From assembly GCF_900091495.1 (NCBI RefSeq), contig NZ_LT607413.1:1178001-1242000 (forward strand): a stretch of DNA of 64,000 nt, written 5' to 3'. Source of the DNA: Micromonospora echinospora. Lineage in GTDB: Bacteria; Actinomycetota; Actinomycetes; Mycobacteriales; Micromonosporaceae. The stretch's first letter is position 1; every line of letters begins with the position of its first letter. Both the position numbers and the translations under genes were made by a program. The notes beneath the pieces were generated by a model. It saw nothing but the letters and a program-made list of their open reading frames with translations, did no database searches and was not told the origin of the DNA. Positions 9,020-17,542 of the stretch are shown here, one piece after another.

Positions 9020-9691
9020 TCAACTGCGGGGCACCAGGCAGAGCAGGTACCCGGTGCCGCCGGGCGGGATGCTGCTGTAGGTGTAGTAGGTGCCGCCCTC
9101 GGCGACGAACGGCTCGCACTGGCGGCCGTCGCGCACCTTCTCCTCGGTCTGCCTGTCGACCCGCCCGACCACGTCGTACGCGGCGTCCGGGGAGGAACAG
9201 GCGACCACCCGCGCCTCGGCGGCACGGCGCTGCCCGGTCTCCGCGACGTCGGGCAGCGGACCCAGACAGTCACCCACGCGCGCCTCGGCGGTCCGGTCCG
9301 GGTTGAGCAGGCGGCCCGCGACGTCGTACCGCAGCCCGGCCACCACCAGCCCGCCCACCAGCACGGCGACCACCCCGAGCGTGACCAGCACCCGCAGCAG
9401 CGGGTGCCATCCGCCTCCGCCCGGCTCGGCGTCGTCGTCTCCCGGTTCGGGCTCGTCGCCGGTGGGGTCCGGCCCGATCCCGGCGGGAGTGGCGTCGGCG
9501 GCCGGGGTGGCGGCGGCCGGGGTGGTGCCGTCGGCCGGAGTGGCGGCGGCGGGGGTGACGCCGTCAGCCGGGACGGCGTCACCGGCCGGGGTGGTACTGG
9601 CGGTCGGGGTGGCGTCGCTCCGGGCGTCGGTCGGCTCTCCTCCGGCGCTCTCGTCCTCGGTCGGCGCGGGGGGCACGGCCTGCTCGGTCAC
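9020..9691 (-). CDS. Membrane-anchored protein with LppU/SCO3897-like extracytoplasmic domain
   Basis: 223 residues from a GTG preceded by GGAAGG. The first 95 residues are a low-complexity Ala/Pro/Thr/Asp stretch with repeats such as T-P-A-A-A-T-P-A-D-G. One membrane span (about 98-118) follows, then a roughly 100-residue domain with V-G-D-C-L, V-V-A-C and two later cysteines, the pattern of the LppU/SCO3897 family of small cell-surface proteins. Molecular role unknown. The unstructured region would face the cytoplasm. About 140 bp separate it from the genes on each side. Confidence 0.65.
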   Translation of the reverse strand: MTEQAVPPAPTEDESAGGEPTDARSDATPTASTTPAGDAVPADGVTPAAATPADGTTPAAATPAADATPAGIGPDPTGDEPEPGDDDAEPGGGGWHPLLRVLVTLGVVAVLVGGLVVAGLRYDVAGRLLNPDRTAEARVGDCLGPLPDVAETGQRRAAEARVVACSSPDAAYDVVGRVDRQTEEKVRDGRQCEPFVAEGGTYYTYSSIPPGGTGYLLCLVPRS

Positions 9692-9829
9692 GGGCGGTCC
9701 TTCCAGGAAGATCGACAGCGGAAACGGTAGCCACGTGGCACCGCTCGCGCTGTCCCCCGGAACGTGACCTCCGTCCCTTGTCGACCCGGCGGCCGGCTGA
9801 CCGGTCGCCGGCTCCCCGGACCTACCGGG

Positions 9830-10888
9830 TCACCGGGCGGCGGACTCCGTCGGGGCCGGGGCCGGCGCGTCGCCCGGCCCCGCCGGGGCGTCCGGCGAGC
9901 CCGCACCACTCGGCGTGGACTCCGGCGTCGTCGTACCGCTCGGCGTGGCGTCCGGCGTCGTCGGGTCGGTCGGCGTGGCGTCCGGCGTCGTGGTCGGGGC
10001 ACCGGACGTCGGTGCCGGGGCCGGATCCGTACGGAACTGGAACGGGGCCTGCTCCGGGCAGTACGGGTACGTCCGGCGGACCGAGTCGTCGACCGGCTTC
10101 GTGCCCGGCACCTGGCAGTAGCCCGGCCAGCCGAGCCGGATCGGGGTCCCGTTCTGGTCGAAGAGGCGGGCGTCCCGCACCAGCCGCCCCTCGCCGTCGT
10201 AGACGAAGACGTCCTGGATGTTGGAGTACTGGTTGTCCACCGACACCGAGTCGTAGCCCTGGTAGCCGCCCCACCGGGCCCGGCCGTCGACGGTGGCCGC
10301 CCCGACCAGCCCGAAGAAGGCCAGCCCCAGCGACCCGACGAGCACGAGCCGGCGCGGCCACCGGGAGAGCCGCTCCGCGTTGCGACCGAGCCAGAGCGAG
10401 CCGACCACGCAGGCGGCCAGGAGGACCAGGCCGGCCAGGTGGCTGTCGCCGAGGCTGGGCAGCACCCCGAAGGTGCCACCGGTGCTCATCGCGGTCACCA
10501 GCATCGCGGCGAGGTAGCCCCGGACCAGCCACCAGGCGGGACGGAGCAGCCGCAGGTAGTCCGAGGCGGTGGCGTACCCGAGCGACGGACCGAGCCGGAC
10601 GTCGAGGGCGCGCAGCCGGGTGCGGACCCCGAGCGTGAGGCCGGCGACCCGTTGGTCCAGGTTCCGTCCGGTGCGCACCGGAGCGCCGGCGGCGGCCCGA
10701 AGCTCCGCCGCGTACGCCTCGGGCTCACCGAGGCGGCCGACCAGCGATTCCCCATCCTCGGCGGCCACCTCGGCGAGGTGCTCCGACAGGTCCTCGGTCA
10801 ACTCGTCCCGCTGGGCCGGGGGCAGGTCGGCCAGCGCGGCCCGGACCCGCTCGACGTACGCCGTGATCTCCTGCTCCGTGACGGTCAT
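9830..10888 (-). CDS. HAAS-domain membrane protein, partner of PadR regulator
   Basis: 352 residues. The N-terminal 70 residues match the HAAS (DUF1700-like) helical domain typically encoded directly after PadR regulators. About four hydrophobic segments follow (roughly 120-215), then an extracytoplasmic domain with Y-D-G-E-G-R-L-V-R-D and a Thr/Pro/Asp-rich tail (T-T-P-D-A-T-P repeats). The ATG overlaps the padR stop as ATGA, so the two are co-translated. The HAAS domain is thought to act with its PadR partner in signalling; the stimulus is unknown. Confidence 0.75.
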   Translation of the reverse strand: MTVTEQEITAYVERVRAALADLPPAQRDELTEDLSEHLAEVAAEDGESLVGRLGEPEAYAAELRAAAGAPVRTGRNLDQRVAGLTLGVRTRLRALDVRLGPSLGYATASDYLRLLRPAWWLVRGYLAAMLVTAMSTGGTFGVLPSLGDSHLAGLVLLAACVVGSLWLGRNAERLSRWPRRLVLVGSLGLAFFGLVGAATVDGRARWGGYQGYDSVSVDNQYSNIQDVFVYDGEGRLVRDARLFDQNGTPIRLGWPGYCQVPGTKPVDDSVRRTYPYCPEQAPFQFRTDPAPAPTSGAPTTTPDATPTDPTTPDATPSGTTTPESTPSGAGSPDAPAGPGDAPAPAPTESAAR

Positions 10889-11217
10889 GCCGTCGCCCCC
10901 CGATCGTCGAGCAGTGCGTCCATGGTGGTGGCGAACGAGTGCCAGAGCTTGCCGGAACGGCGCAGTTGGTCCCGCCCGGCCGCGTTGAGCGAGTAGTACT
11001 TCCGGTGCGGACCGGACTCGCTCGGTACGACGTACGCGGTCAGCAGTCCGGCGGCGAAGAGTCGCCGCAGCGTGCCGTAGACCGAGGCGTCCCCGACCTC
11101 CTCCAGCCCGGCCGCGCGCAGCCGGCGCAGGATGTCGTAGCCGTAGCCGTCCTCCTCGCGGAGAACGGCGAGGACCGCGAGATCCAGAACGCCCTTCAGG
11201 AGCTGGGTGGTGTCCAC
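10885..11217 (-). CDS. PadR-family transcriptional regulator
   Basis: 110 residues, a compact winged-helix repressor. L-L-K-G-V-L-D-L-A-V-L, the G-Y-D-I recognition segment, the wing G-P-H-R-K-Y-Y-S-L and the dimerisation helix are all in the expected order. I chose GTG at 11217 because a strong promoter puts the transcript start exactly there (leaderless); GTG at 11226 would add three residues but overlaps the -10. Autoregulation is likely, since a perfect inverted repeat sits inside the promoter. It probably controls itself and the HAAS gene. Confidence 0.85.
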   Translation of the reverse strand: MDTTQLLKGVLDLAVLAVLREEDGYGYDILRRLRAAGLEEVGDASVYGTLRRLFAAGLLTAYVVPSESGPHRKYYSLNAAGRDQLRRSGKLWHSFATTMDALLDDRGATA

Positions 11218-11254
11218 GCGCTGCACACTACTGTGCGATGCACAGTAGGGTCAA
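11217..11254 (-). promoter_or_regulatory. Promoter and operator of the padR-HAAS operon
   Basis: On the minus strand TTGACC (11254-11249) is followed by an 18-bp spacer and TAGTGT (11230-11225). Seven bases later comes the GTG at 11217, so the message is probably leaderless. A perfect 9-bp inverted repeat, CTACTGTGC-GAT-GCACAGTAG (11228-11248), fills the spacer and overlaps the -10. A repressor bound there would block RNA polymerase. Assignment to PadR is inference from position. Confidence 0.75.
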
Positions 11255-11398
11255 CCGGCGCTCCCGGGTACGGGCCGTTCCGCCTCCGCAGCGACGGCCG
11301 GCACGGCGGGCCACGGTGCGGCACGACCCGCCGGACATGCGACGGCGGAGGCCGACCCGCCGGACAAACCGGTTGGTCAGGCCCCCGCCGCTACCGTC

Positions 11399-12628
11399 TC
11401 AGTTGCCGTTCGGGCCGAGGACCGGCGGGGTGCTGCCGGAACCGGCGTGCCAGTCCATGTCGTCCTCGGTCAGCCAGGTGCTACGGGTGGCCGACTCGTC
11501 GTCGTCGCCACCGGACATCGGTGCGCCACCGAGCACCCCGGGGCGCATCCCCCCGGCCGCGCCGGGACGGTTGCCCGCCCCGCCCAGCCGGCCGCCCCCG
11601 CCGACCGCGGCCCGGCTCTCCAGACCGGTGCCACCGGTGGGCCGGGGCACCGGGGAGGAGGAACCGGCGCCGGCGGCCAGGGCTCCGGTGCCGAGCACGC
11701 CACCGGCCGGCAGCGCGGTCGAGGAGCCCCACGACGGACCGGCGGCGGCGGAGGTCCGGGTGCCACCCGCCGCGCTGGCCACCATGCCACCCGCTCCGGC
11801 GGCCCAGCCGGTGAGCAGGGCTCCGGTGCCGAGGGAGGGACCGGCCCCGGCCAGCGAGGTGCCCGATCCCGGGCCGGTCGGCGCGGCGAGGTCGGAGCCC
11901 GGGTCCCGCGACGGATCCGGGTCGCCGAGGTCGCCGTTCCCGACCGGGCGCGGCCCGTCGGCCCGGCTGGTGCCGGTGTGTCCGGGGGAGCCGGTGCCCG
12001 GTGCCCTGGCCGGCGTGGTCGCTCCCGGCCCGCTGCGTGGCGTGTTCGAGGTCTCGCTCACCCCGCCCGGGGTGTCCACCGGCGGCGGGGCCGGCGGGCT
12101 CCAGCGGTCGAAGGTGGAGAGGTCGTAACTGGCGGCCAGTTCGGCCACCACCTTCACCATCCGCTGGTGCGCCTTCTCCTTCTCCTCCTGGTCCTGCTGG
12201 TGTCCGGCGATCCCGCCGATGACCGCGCCGACCGGCCCAAAAAGCGCGCCCTTCGCGGCACCGCTGATCGTCTTGTCGTGGTCGTCGGTCTCGTCCGGGC
12301 TCTCGGCCTCGCGCTGCGCCGTCCGCAGCGGTCCCGACATCAGCGACAGCCCCTCGTGGACCGAGCCCATCCCGCTGGCCAGGCTGGTCGAGTACTGGAC
12401 CACGAGGCCGACCCGGCGCTGGAACTCGTCACCGGCGTCACCGGTCCAGGTGCGGTCGAGGGCGTCGAGGTCCTCGCGGAGCGCGCGGCCGAGCCCGTCG
12501 ACCGTGTCCTTCATCGAACTCCACGCCGCGGCGAGGGTGTCGATCTGCTCGGCGTCGCCGGCCTGTACGCCCTGGTAGAGCTGCTCGTGGCTGACCGGCT
12601 GGTAGCGCTGTACGTACTCGTCAGACAC
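11399..12628 (-). CDS. Glycine-rich PPE-like type VII secretion substrate (pair B)
   Basis: 409 residues from GTG 12628, preceded by AGGGGA; the start overlaps the upstream stop by 8 bp. Residues 1-150 are helical with a W-T-G WXG-type turn (R-T-W-T-G-D-A), followed by a short hydrophobic G-A-A-K-G-A-L-F-G-P-V-G stretch and another helix. From about residue 180 the protein is a long Pro/Gly/Ser/Thr low-complexity region. The C-terminus carries D-E-S-A-T-R-S-T-W-L-T-E-D-D and matches the tail of the protein encoded at 26418-27692. Proposed as the large partner of the 122-residue protein next to it. Its function after export is unknown. Confidence 0.65.
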   Translation of the reverse strand: MSDEYVQRYQPVSHEQLYQGVQAGDAEQIDTLAAAWSSMKDTVDGLGRALREDLDALDRTWTGDAGDEFQRRVGLVVQYSTSLASGMGSVHEGLSLMSGPLRTAQREAESPDETDDHDKTISGAAKGALFGPVGAVIGGIAGHQQDQEEKEKAHQRMVKVVAELAASYDLSTFDRWSPPAPPPVDTPGGVSETSNTPRSGPGATTPARAPGTGSPGHTGTSRADGPRPVGNGDLGDPDPSRDPGSDLAAPTGPGSGTSLAGAGPSLGTGALLTGWAAGAGGMVASAAGGTRTSAAAGPSWGSSTALPAGGVLGTGALAAGAGSSSPVPRPTGGTGLESRAAVGGGGRLGGAGNRPGAAGGMRPGVLGGAPMSGGDDDESATRSTWLTEDDMDWHAGSGSTPPVLGPNGN

Positions 12629-12989
12629 GTGGCGTCCCCTCCAGACCGAGCGGCTCGTCGACACCACCGAGGACCCGGGCGATGTCGGCGGCGTTGGCCC
12701 TGTTCCGCGCCTCGGTCGTCCGGTAGTTGTCGAGGATCTTCTGGGTCGCCGCCTGGGTTGCCAGCAGGGACCGCCGGAGTCGTTGGACCCGGTCGACGTA
12801 GCGGGTGTGCAGGTCGGTGTACTGCCGCGTGCTGCTGACCGCGTCAGCGAACGAGCCGAGCGCGGGCGGCCGGCACTGCAGCTCGGTGTTCAGCTTCCTG
12901 AGCAGTTGGTCGGCCTCGGTGATCCGGCCGGCCAGTCGCCGGTGGAAATCCTCCAGCGACAGTACGTCGACACTGGTCTTCGTACCCAT
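12621..12989 (-). CDS. PE-like small helical type VII substrate (pair B)
   Basis: 122 residues from ATG 12989, all helical and charged, with no signal peptide. The C-terminal half contains D-N-Y-R-T-T-E-A-R-N (Y89, E93), which fits the general Y-x-x-x-D/E export motif of type VII substrates and the N-Y-x-T-x-E-x-x-N pattern shared with two other proteins of this locus. It overlaps the following PPE-like gene by 8 bp, as PE/PPE pairs do. It lies 97 bp behind eccB on the same strand and may share that transcript. The pairing and export are inference. Confidence 0.65.
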   Translation of the reverse strand: MGTKTSVDVLSLEDFHRRLAGRITEADQLLRKLNTELQCRPPALGSFADAVSSTRQYTDLHTRYVDRVQRLRRSLLATQAATQKILDNYRTTEARNRANAADIARVLGGVDEPLGLEGTPRV

Positions 12990-13086
12990 GCAGCATCCCC
13001 GTGGTCGTCGTGGCACTCGTCGCGGGCCTCAGCGTAGTTGACCAAGGCAAGTCAGGCGACCCGGCCGTCCCGCCGGGCTGCCTGCG

Positions 13087-14667
13087 TCAACGGTCGCCCG
13101 ACCCGTCGCCCGGGGACGGGGACGAGCCGGTGGTGGGTCCGGCGGAACCAGCGGGGGAGGTCTCCCGCGGACCGTCGTCCCCCGTCGACCCGTCGGTCCG
13201 CTGCGGCCCGGGGGATCCGGACGGCGTGGGCCGAGCGGACCGGGTGGCGGCGGGCGCGCTGGCGTCGAAGTAACTGCGGGCCGCGTCGCGTTCCAGGGCC
13301 GGCCCGGTGGGGATCAGCGCCAGCAACGAGGCCGGGACGGCGAGCGGGGTCACCCCGCCGTAGCCGAGGGCGGCCGCCGCGTCGCCGGAGCGGGTGCCGA
13401 GGGGGTAGCGGATTCCCTGGGACGTGACCAGGTAGACGGTGGAGGCCGCCGCTCCCTGCCCGCCCTCGCCGACCCCGGGCATCGCCTGGACCAGCGCCCC
13501 CTTGCCGCCCGGCATGACCACCCGCTCCGCCGTCCGGACGGCGTCCCGGTCACCCTGGCGCACCTCGATCGAGCCGGGCGCGGACGGGGACAGCTCGGGC
13601 GGCGTACGGTCGAACACCTCGATCGTCGTGGTGCGCTCCCCCGCCGCACCCGCCCGGTACGTCGCGCAGACGGCCGCCCGGCCCGATCCCGCCTGCCGCA
13701 GTTCGGGCAGCTTCTGCGGCACGCCCTCGTCCTCGAGGCGCTGGTCGCTGAGCGCCCGGCCCGCCTGCTCCGGGGTGATGTCCTTGACCCCGCCCCCGTC
13801 CTGGCGCAGCAGCAGCGCGGTGATCTCACCGATCGACGCCAGGCCGTCCCGGGTCAGCACGTAGTGCTGGTCGGCGGCGCGGAAGATCTGCCCGACCCAG
13901 GCCGGCCCGTTGCCCACCTGCAACCGGCTGCGCTCCTTGTCCCCCGCGATGAACGGCTCCTTCAGCCGTGGCCCGGCCGGCACCGCGTTGATCAGTTGCT
14001 GACCGACCTCGATCGGCCGGACCGAGGCCATCTTCAGCGCGGCGATCGCCGCGTCACCGCCGAGGATCTGCATCCGGGTGTTCCGGAACAGCAGGTGGCG
14101 CTGTCCACCGACCGAGACCAGGATCGCCTGTTCGCCGAGGGGCGAGCCGCCGGAGAGCTGCCGGTCGACGACCAGGCGCGTGGTCGACCGGCGCGGGCCG
14201 GCGGTGTCCGGCGTGTTGCAGACCGACCAGGGCAGGCCGACCAGCGACGACCGGTCCGGCAGGCCGTCGGGGGCGCCGGCGATGCCCACCGTCCGGCCGC
14301 GCGGCCGTTCCCGGATGGACGCCTGGGACATCGACCGGGTCTGCGGGTTCTCCTCGCCGAGGATGAGGCGGGCGGAGGCGTAGTTCAACGTCGGGTACAG
14401 CCGCCCGTCGACGAAGACGTAGGTCGCTCCGGTCTCCTTCTCGATCACGAGGGTGTTCGGCTCCAGCGGGGCGCCGCCCTTGGTGAGCAGGCCGTACACG
14501 CCCGCACCGGCGAGCACGATCGCCGCGACCATGGCGCTGCCGAAGACCGCCAGCCCCAGGCGCCGCATCGGCAGGTCCGTCGTCTCGGGGTCGCCCGACA
14601 GCAGGGCTGAGACGATGCGGCGGGTGACGAACCGGTACGCCTGAACCTGGTCACGGCGGGTCCGCAT
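13087..14667 (-). CDS. eccB: Type VII secretion protein EccB
   Basis: 526 residues. The short cytoplasmic N-terminus has the family's R-R-D-Q-V-Q-A-Y-R-F motif, then one membrane span (about 37-61), then a large extracytoplasmic domain built of repeated beta units around a core, typical of EccB. In ESX systems EccB forms the periplasmic part of the membrane complex with EccC, EccD and EccE. The last 65 residues are a Ser/Pro/Gly-rich tail. The ATG has GGAGGT upstream. It is divergent from eccE across 155 bp. Confidence 0.9.
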   Translation of the reverse strand: MRTRRDQVQAYRFVTRRIVSALLSGDPETTDLPMRRLGLAVFGSAMVAAIVLAGAGVYGLLTKGGAPLEPNTLVIEKETGATYVFVDGRLYPTLNYASARLILGEENPQTRSMSQASIRERPRGRTVGIAGAPDGLPDRSSLVGLPWSVCNTPDTAGPRRSTTRLVVDRQLSGGSPLGEQAILVSVGGQRHLLFRNTRMQILGGDAAIAALKMASVRPIEVGQQLINAVPAGPRLKEPFIAGDKERSRLQVGNGPAWVGQIFRAADQHYVLTRDGLASIGEITALLLRQDGGGVKDITPEQAGRALSDQRLEDEGVPQKLPELRQAGSGRAAVCATYRAGAAGERTTTIEVFDRTPPELSPSAPGSIEVRQGDRDAVRTAERVVMPGGKGALVQAMPGVGEGGQGAAASTVYLVTSQGIRYPLGTRSGDAAAALGYGGVTPLAVPASLLALIPTGPALERDAARSYFDASAPAATRSARPTPSGSPGPQRTDGSTGDDGPRETSPAGSAGPTTGSSPSPGDGSGDR

Positions 14668-14822
14668 GCGCTACCTCCGGCAGGGGTGGGGGCTCCCGGA
14701 CGAACAGCGACGGCCGTTCCGGGCCTATCTACGATAAGGGCCCCCCACCGACGACGGGATTCGCCGTCCGCCGGCCGGCGGCGGACGGCAGGGCGACCCG
14801 ATCCAGAGGAGGAAGCGCAGCG
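14668..14822. promoter_or_regulatory. Divergent eccB/eccE promoter region
   Basis: The eccB and eccE genes diverge here. Around 14724-14745 lies an imperfect palindrome, GGCCTATCTACGATAAGGGCC. It contains TACGAT (14730-14735) on the plus strand and TATCGT (14736-14731) on the minus strand, so -10 elements for the two directions may overlap. No good -35 is visible on either strand, so this is tentative. An AGAGGAGG ribosome binding site for eccE begins near 14805. Confidence 0.35.
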
Positions 14823-15995
14823 ATGACCCAGGTAGAGACGGCCCGCAGCCGCGAGGTGGTCGCGTCGGCCGGCACACGGGTCGACCGGCCCGGCCGTGGT
14901 CGACTCGGTCCGGTGGCCGTCGGACAGCTCGTCGTCCTGGAGGTCGGCGTGCTGACCGTGGGCGCGGTGTCGGGTGGGCCGGACTGGGTGACCGCTGCCG
15001 TCGCCGTGCTGGTGCTCGTGGTGGTGCTGGCGACCTTCGCCCGGCGGGGCGGCCGTTGGTGGTACGAGGACGTGGTCCTGCGCCGTCGGCTCCAGCGACG
15101 TGGCCGGGCCGCCCGCCGGGCCGCCCTGTCCCCGGCGACGGCCGACCCGCGACTGTCCGCGCTGGCCCCGGACCTGACCGTCACCGGGTTCGAGGACCGG
15201 GGCAACCGGCTGGGGCTGGGGCAGGACGACCAGGGCTGGTTCGTCGCCTGCGCGGTCACCCTGCCGGACGGATCGGGCGGGCCGCTGCCCGGGGCGGCGA
15301 TCGACCGGGTGCTGCGGGTGCTGGCCGGGTCGACCGGGCCGGCCTCGGCCGTCCAGCTGGTCGCGCGCAGCCTGGTCTGGTATCCGAATCCGGGTGGGCA
15401 GGCCGCCTACCGGCGGGACGTCTGGGTGGCCGCCCGCCTCCGGGTGGCGGACGCCCGTACCGAGGCGGTCAACCGGGGCGGCGGCGTCGACGGGGTACGC
15501 CGGACGATGGCGGCGGCGGCCGGCCGGCTCGGCAAGGCGCTCACCGGCGCGGGGCTGACGTACCGGATGCTCGACCCGGACGATCTGGCGGCGGCCCTGC
15601 TCACCGCGGCCGGTCTCGACGTGGCCCCCGATCCGCAGGTGGAGAACTGGACCGGCCTGGCGGGCCGGGGCTGGACGCAGCAGTGCCTGGAGCTGCGCGG
15701 GCGGGCGGAGGCTCCGGTCGGCGCGCTCGCCGACGCGGTGACCGCCATCCCGGTGATGTCGCACACCCTCGCCGTGACGGTCGCTCCGGGTGGCCGGGTC
15801 TCCGCCCCGCTGCTCCGCGTCGCCGCCCCGGACAGCCGCGCCGCCGACCTGGTGGCGACGGTCCGGGACGTGGCCCGGCGACACTCGTTCGCGTCCCGGC
15901 GGCTCGACGGGCGGCACGGGCCGGCGGCCTACGCGTGCGCGCCGGTCGCCGTGGGAGACACGGTGACCGGCAGCGCCGCGCTGGTCAGGGGTTGA
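14823..15995 (+). CDS. eccE: Type VII secretion protein EccE
   Basis: 390 residues: an N-terminal charged segment, two closely spaced membrane spans (about 30-72) containing the R-R-G-G-R-W-W-Y-E-D border, then a soluble domain typical of EccE. Membrane position and length fit the ESX family; EccE forms the outer edge of the core complex. The ATG is preceded by GAGGAGG. Its last 11 bases overlap the end of eccD on the other strand, so the two messages are antisense at their 3' ends. Confidence 0.85.
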   Translation: MTQVETARSREVVASAGTRVDRPGRGRLGPVAVGQLVVLEVGVLTVGAVSGGPDWVTAAVAVLVLVVVLATFARRGGRWWYEDVVLRRRLQRRGRAARRAALSPATADPRLSALAPDLTVTGFEDRGNRLGLGQDDQGWFVACAVTLPDGSGGPLPGAAIDRVLRVLAGSTGPASAVQLVARSLVWYPNPGGQAAYRRDVWVAARLRVADARTEAVNRGGGVDGVRRTMAAAAGRLGKALTGAGLTYRMLDPDDLAAALLTAAGLDVAPDPQVENWTGLAGRGWTQQCLELRGRAEAPVGALADAVTAIPVMSHTLAVTVAPGGRVSAPLLRVAAPDSRAADLVATVRDVARRHSFASRRLDGRHGPAAYACAPVAVGDTVTGSAALVRG

Positions 15996-17379
15996 TGTTG
16001 ACGATCCAGCCGTAGAGGCCGCAGACCCAGGCGGCCAACGGCACCACCGCGACGATCAGCAGGATCTCCAGGATGTCCAGTACCCGGCCCCAGACCGGGG
16101 AGATGTGCTTGCCGGCCACGGCCAGCCCGTAGACCAGGCTGATCACCGCCACCAGCACCAGACCGCCGAGCAGCGCACCGAGGCGCAGCAGCGCGGACAG
16201 CTCGGTGAAGGTCGCCGCCGTCGCCAGCGCCAGGCCGACGGAACCGGCGACCAGCACCGGGATGCGCTGCGCCCGACTGGCGAGCGGCCGGGCGCGCAGC
16301 AGGCAGAGCAGGGCCAGCACCGTGCAGAGCAGCACGGCCGGCAGCCGGCCGTCGAGGGCGAGGACCACCTCGCCGCCGAGGACGACGACCGAGACCGTCC
16401 ACAGCAGACCGGTGAGGAACTGGTCCGCCCGGTCGCTGAGGGAGAGCAACTGGCGGCTGTCGAACGACTCGTCGTCGGACTTGAGGTCCTCCGGGCCGGT
16501 CGGGATGGACGGGACAGGTAGCCGGGCCAGCCGGTAGGCCGTCATCGGCAACGCGGGCAGCACCGCGAACGCGATCGTGGCCAGCAGCGCGGCGGACGCG
16601 GCGTCGTCCACGCCGAAGGCGAGACAGACCGTCGCGGCGAGCCCGAGGGCGGCCCCGACCACCGTGGCGCCGAGGAACAGCGGCGTGCGGTCGCCCACCG
16701 CCAGCGCGGCCACCGCGCCGAAGACGAGCAGGGCGGTGGCGGCCACCAGTACGTGCGGGGGGCCGAGCGCGGTCAGCTCCCGGTCACCGGCGAGCAGGAG
16801 CAGCCCGCCGGCACCCGCGTACACCAGACTCACCAGGGCCAGTGCCGAGCCGGTCCAGCCGTCCCCCAACGCCCGGGAGAGCACGGCCGCGGTCACCATC
16901 GCGGCGATCGCGACCACCAGGGCGACCAGCGCGCCGGGGAGCTGCGGTGGCCCGGCGAGCAGTGCCACGGCCGCGCCGCCGAGCAGCGCCACCGAGGCGA
17001 ACAGGACGGAGAACCGCCGGGTGGTGGCGAGCTGCCAGCCGCCGGGCCGCCGGTTGGTGGCGGTCGCCACCGCGTCGACCACGTCGTCGAAGACGACCTC
17101 CGGCGTCGCCGCGTCCCGGGGGTTGAAATAGAGCACCTCACCGTCGCGCACCCCGAGCTGACCCGCCGTCCGGCCGCCGTCGAGCGGTTGCCCGCCCAGC
17201 CGGGCCAGGGTCCAGCCGCCGTGCGTCACGCCCTGGTCGGCGAGGTCCTCCCCGGCGTACCGGAGCAGGGTGGGCAGCAGGTCGGCCAGGGGTACGTCGG
17301 ACGGTAGGGCGAGATCCATCCGGGTTCTCGGCGCCACGATGGTGACCCGGCTCAGTTCACCGGTCCCCGTCATCGTCAC
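15985..17379 (-). CDS. eccD: Type VII secretion protein EccD (integral membrane subunit)
   Basis: 464 residues. The first 90 form a ubiquitin-like domain (R-V-T-I-V-A-P through [10 protein letters not shown]), followed by about eleven hydrophobic segments, the expected EccD layout. EccD dimers form the bulk of the ESX membrane channel. GTG 17379 was chosen because GAGGAGG lies 5 bases upstream; ATG 17373 is the alternative, and a longer arginine-rich reading lacks a ribosome binding site. It is divergent from eccC across about 160 bp. Confidence 0.9.
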   Translation of the reverse strand: MTMTGTGELSRVTIVAPRTRMDLALPSDVPLADLLPTLLRYAGEDLADQGVTHGGWTLARLGGQPLDGGRTAGQLGVRDGEVLYFNPRDAATPEVVFDDVVDAVATATNRRPGGWQLATTRRFSVLFASVALLGGAAVALLAGPPQLPGALVALVVAIAAMVTAAVLSRALGDGWTGSALALVSLVYAGAGGLLLLAGDRELTALGPPHVLVAATALLVFGAVAALAVGDRTPLFLGATVVGAALGLAATVCLAFGVDDAASAALLATIAFAVLPALPMTAYRLARLPVPSIPTGPEDLKSDDESFDSRQLLSLSDRADQFLTGLLWTVSVVVLGGEVVLALDGRLPAVLLCTVLALLCLLRARPLASRAQRIPVLVAGSVGLALATAATFTELSALLRLGALLGGLVLVAVISLVYGLAVAGKHISPVWGRVLDILEILLIVAVVPLAAWVCGLYGWIVNINP

Positions 17380-17542
17380 CAGGGCCTCCTCGCACTCGCT
17401 CGTCACCGGTGGCGACCGGCGGCGTCGCCGCCGGCCCACCATGCCCAGGGGAGATTACCCACGGGGACCGGCACGTACGATGCCACCTGACGTGTCCCGT
17501 CCCGGGCAGCCGGACGTCATGCGCGATCGGGGGAGTTACGAC

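Noticed and set aside
17519..17542. ATG at 17519 as the eccC start
   Set aside because: No ribosome binding site precedes it, whereas GGGGGA stands at the right distance before GTG 17543.
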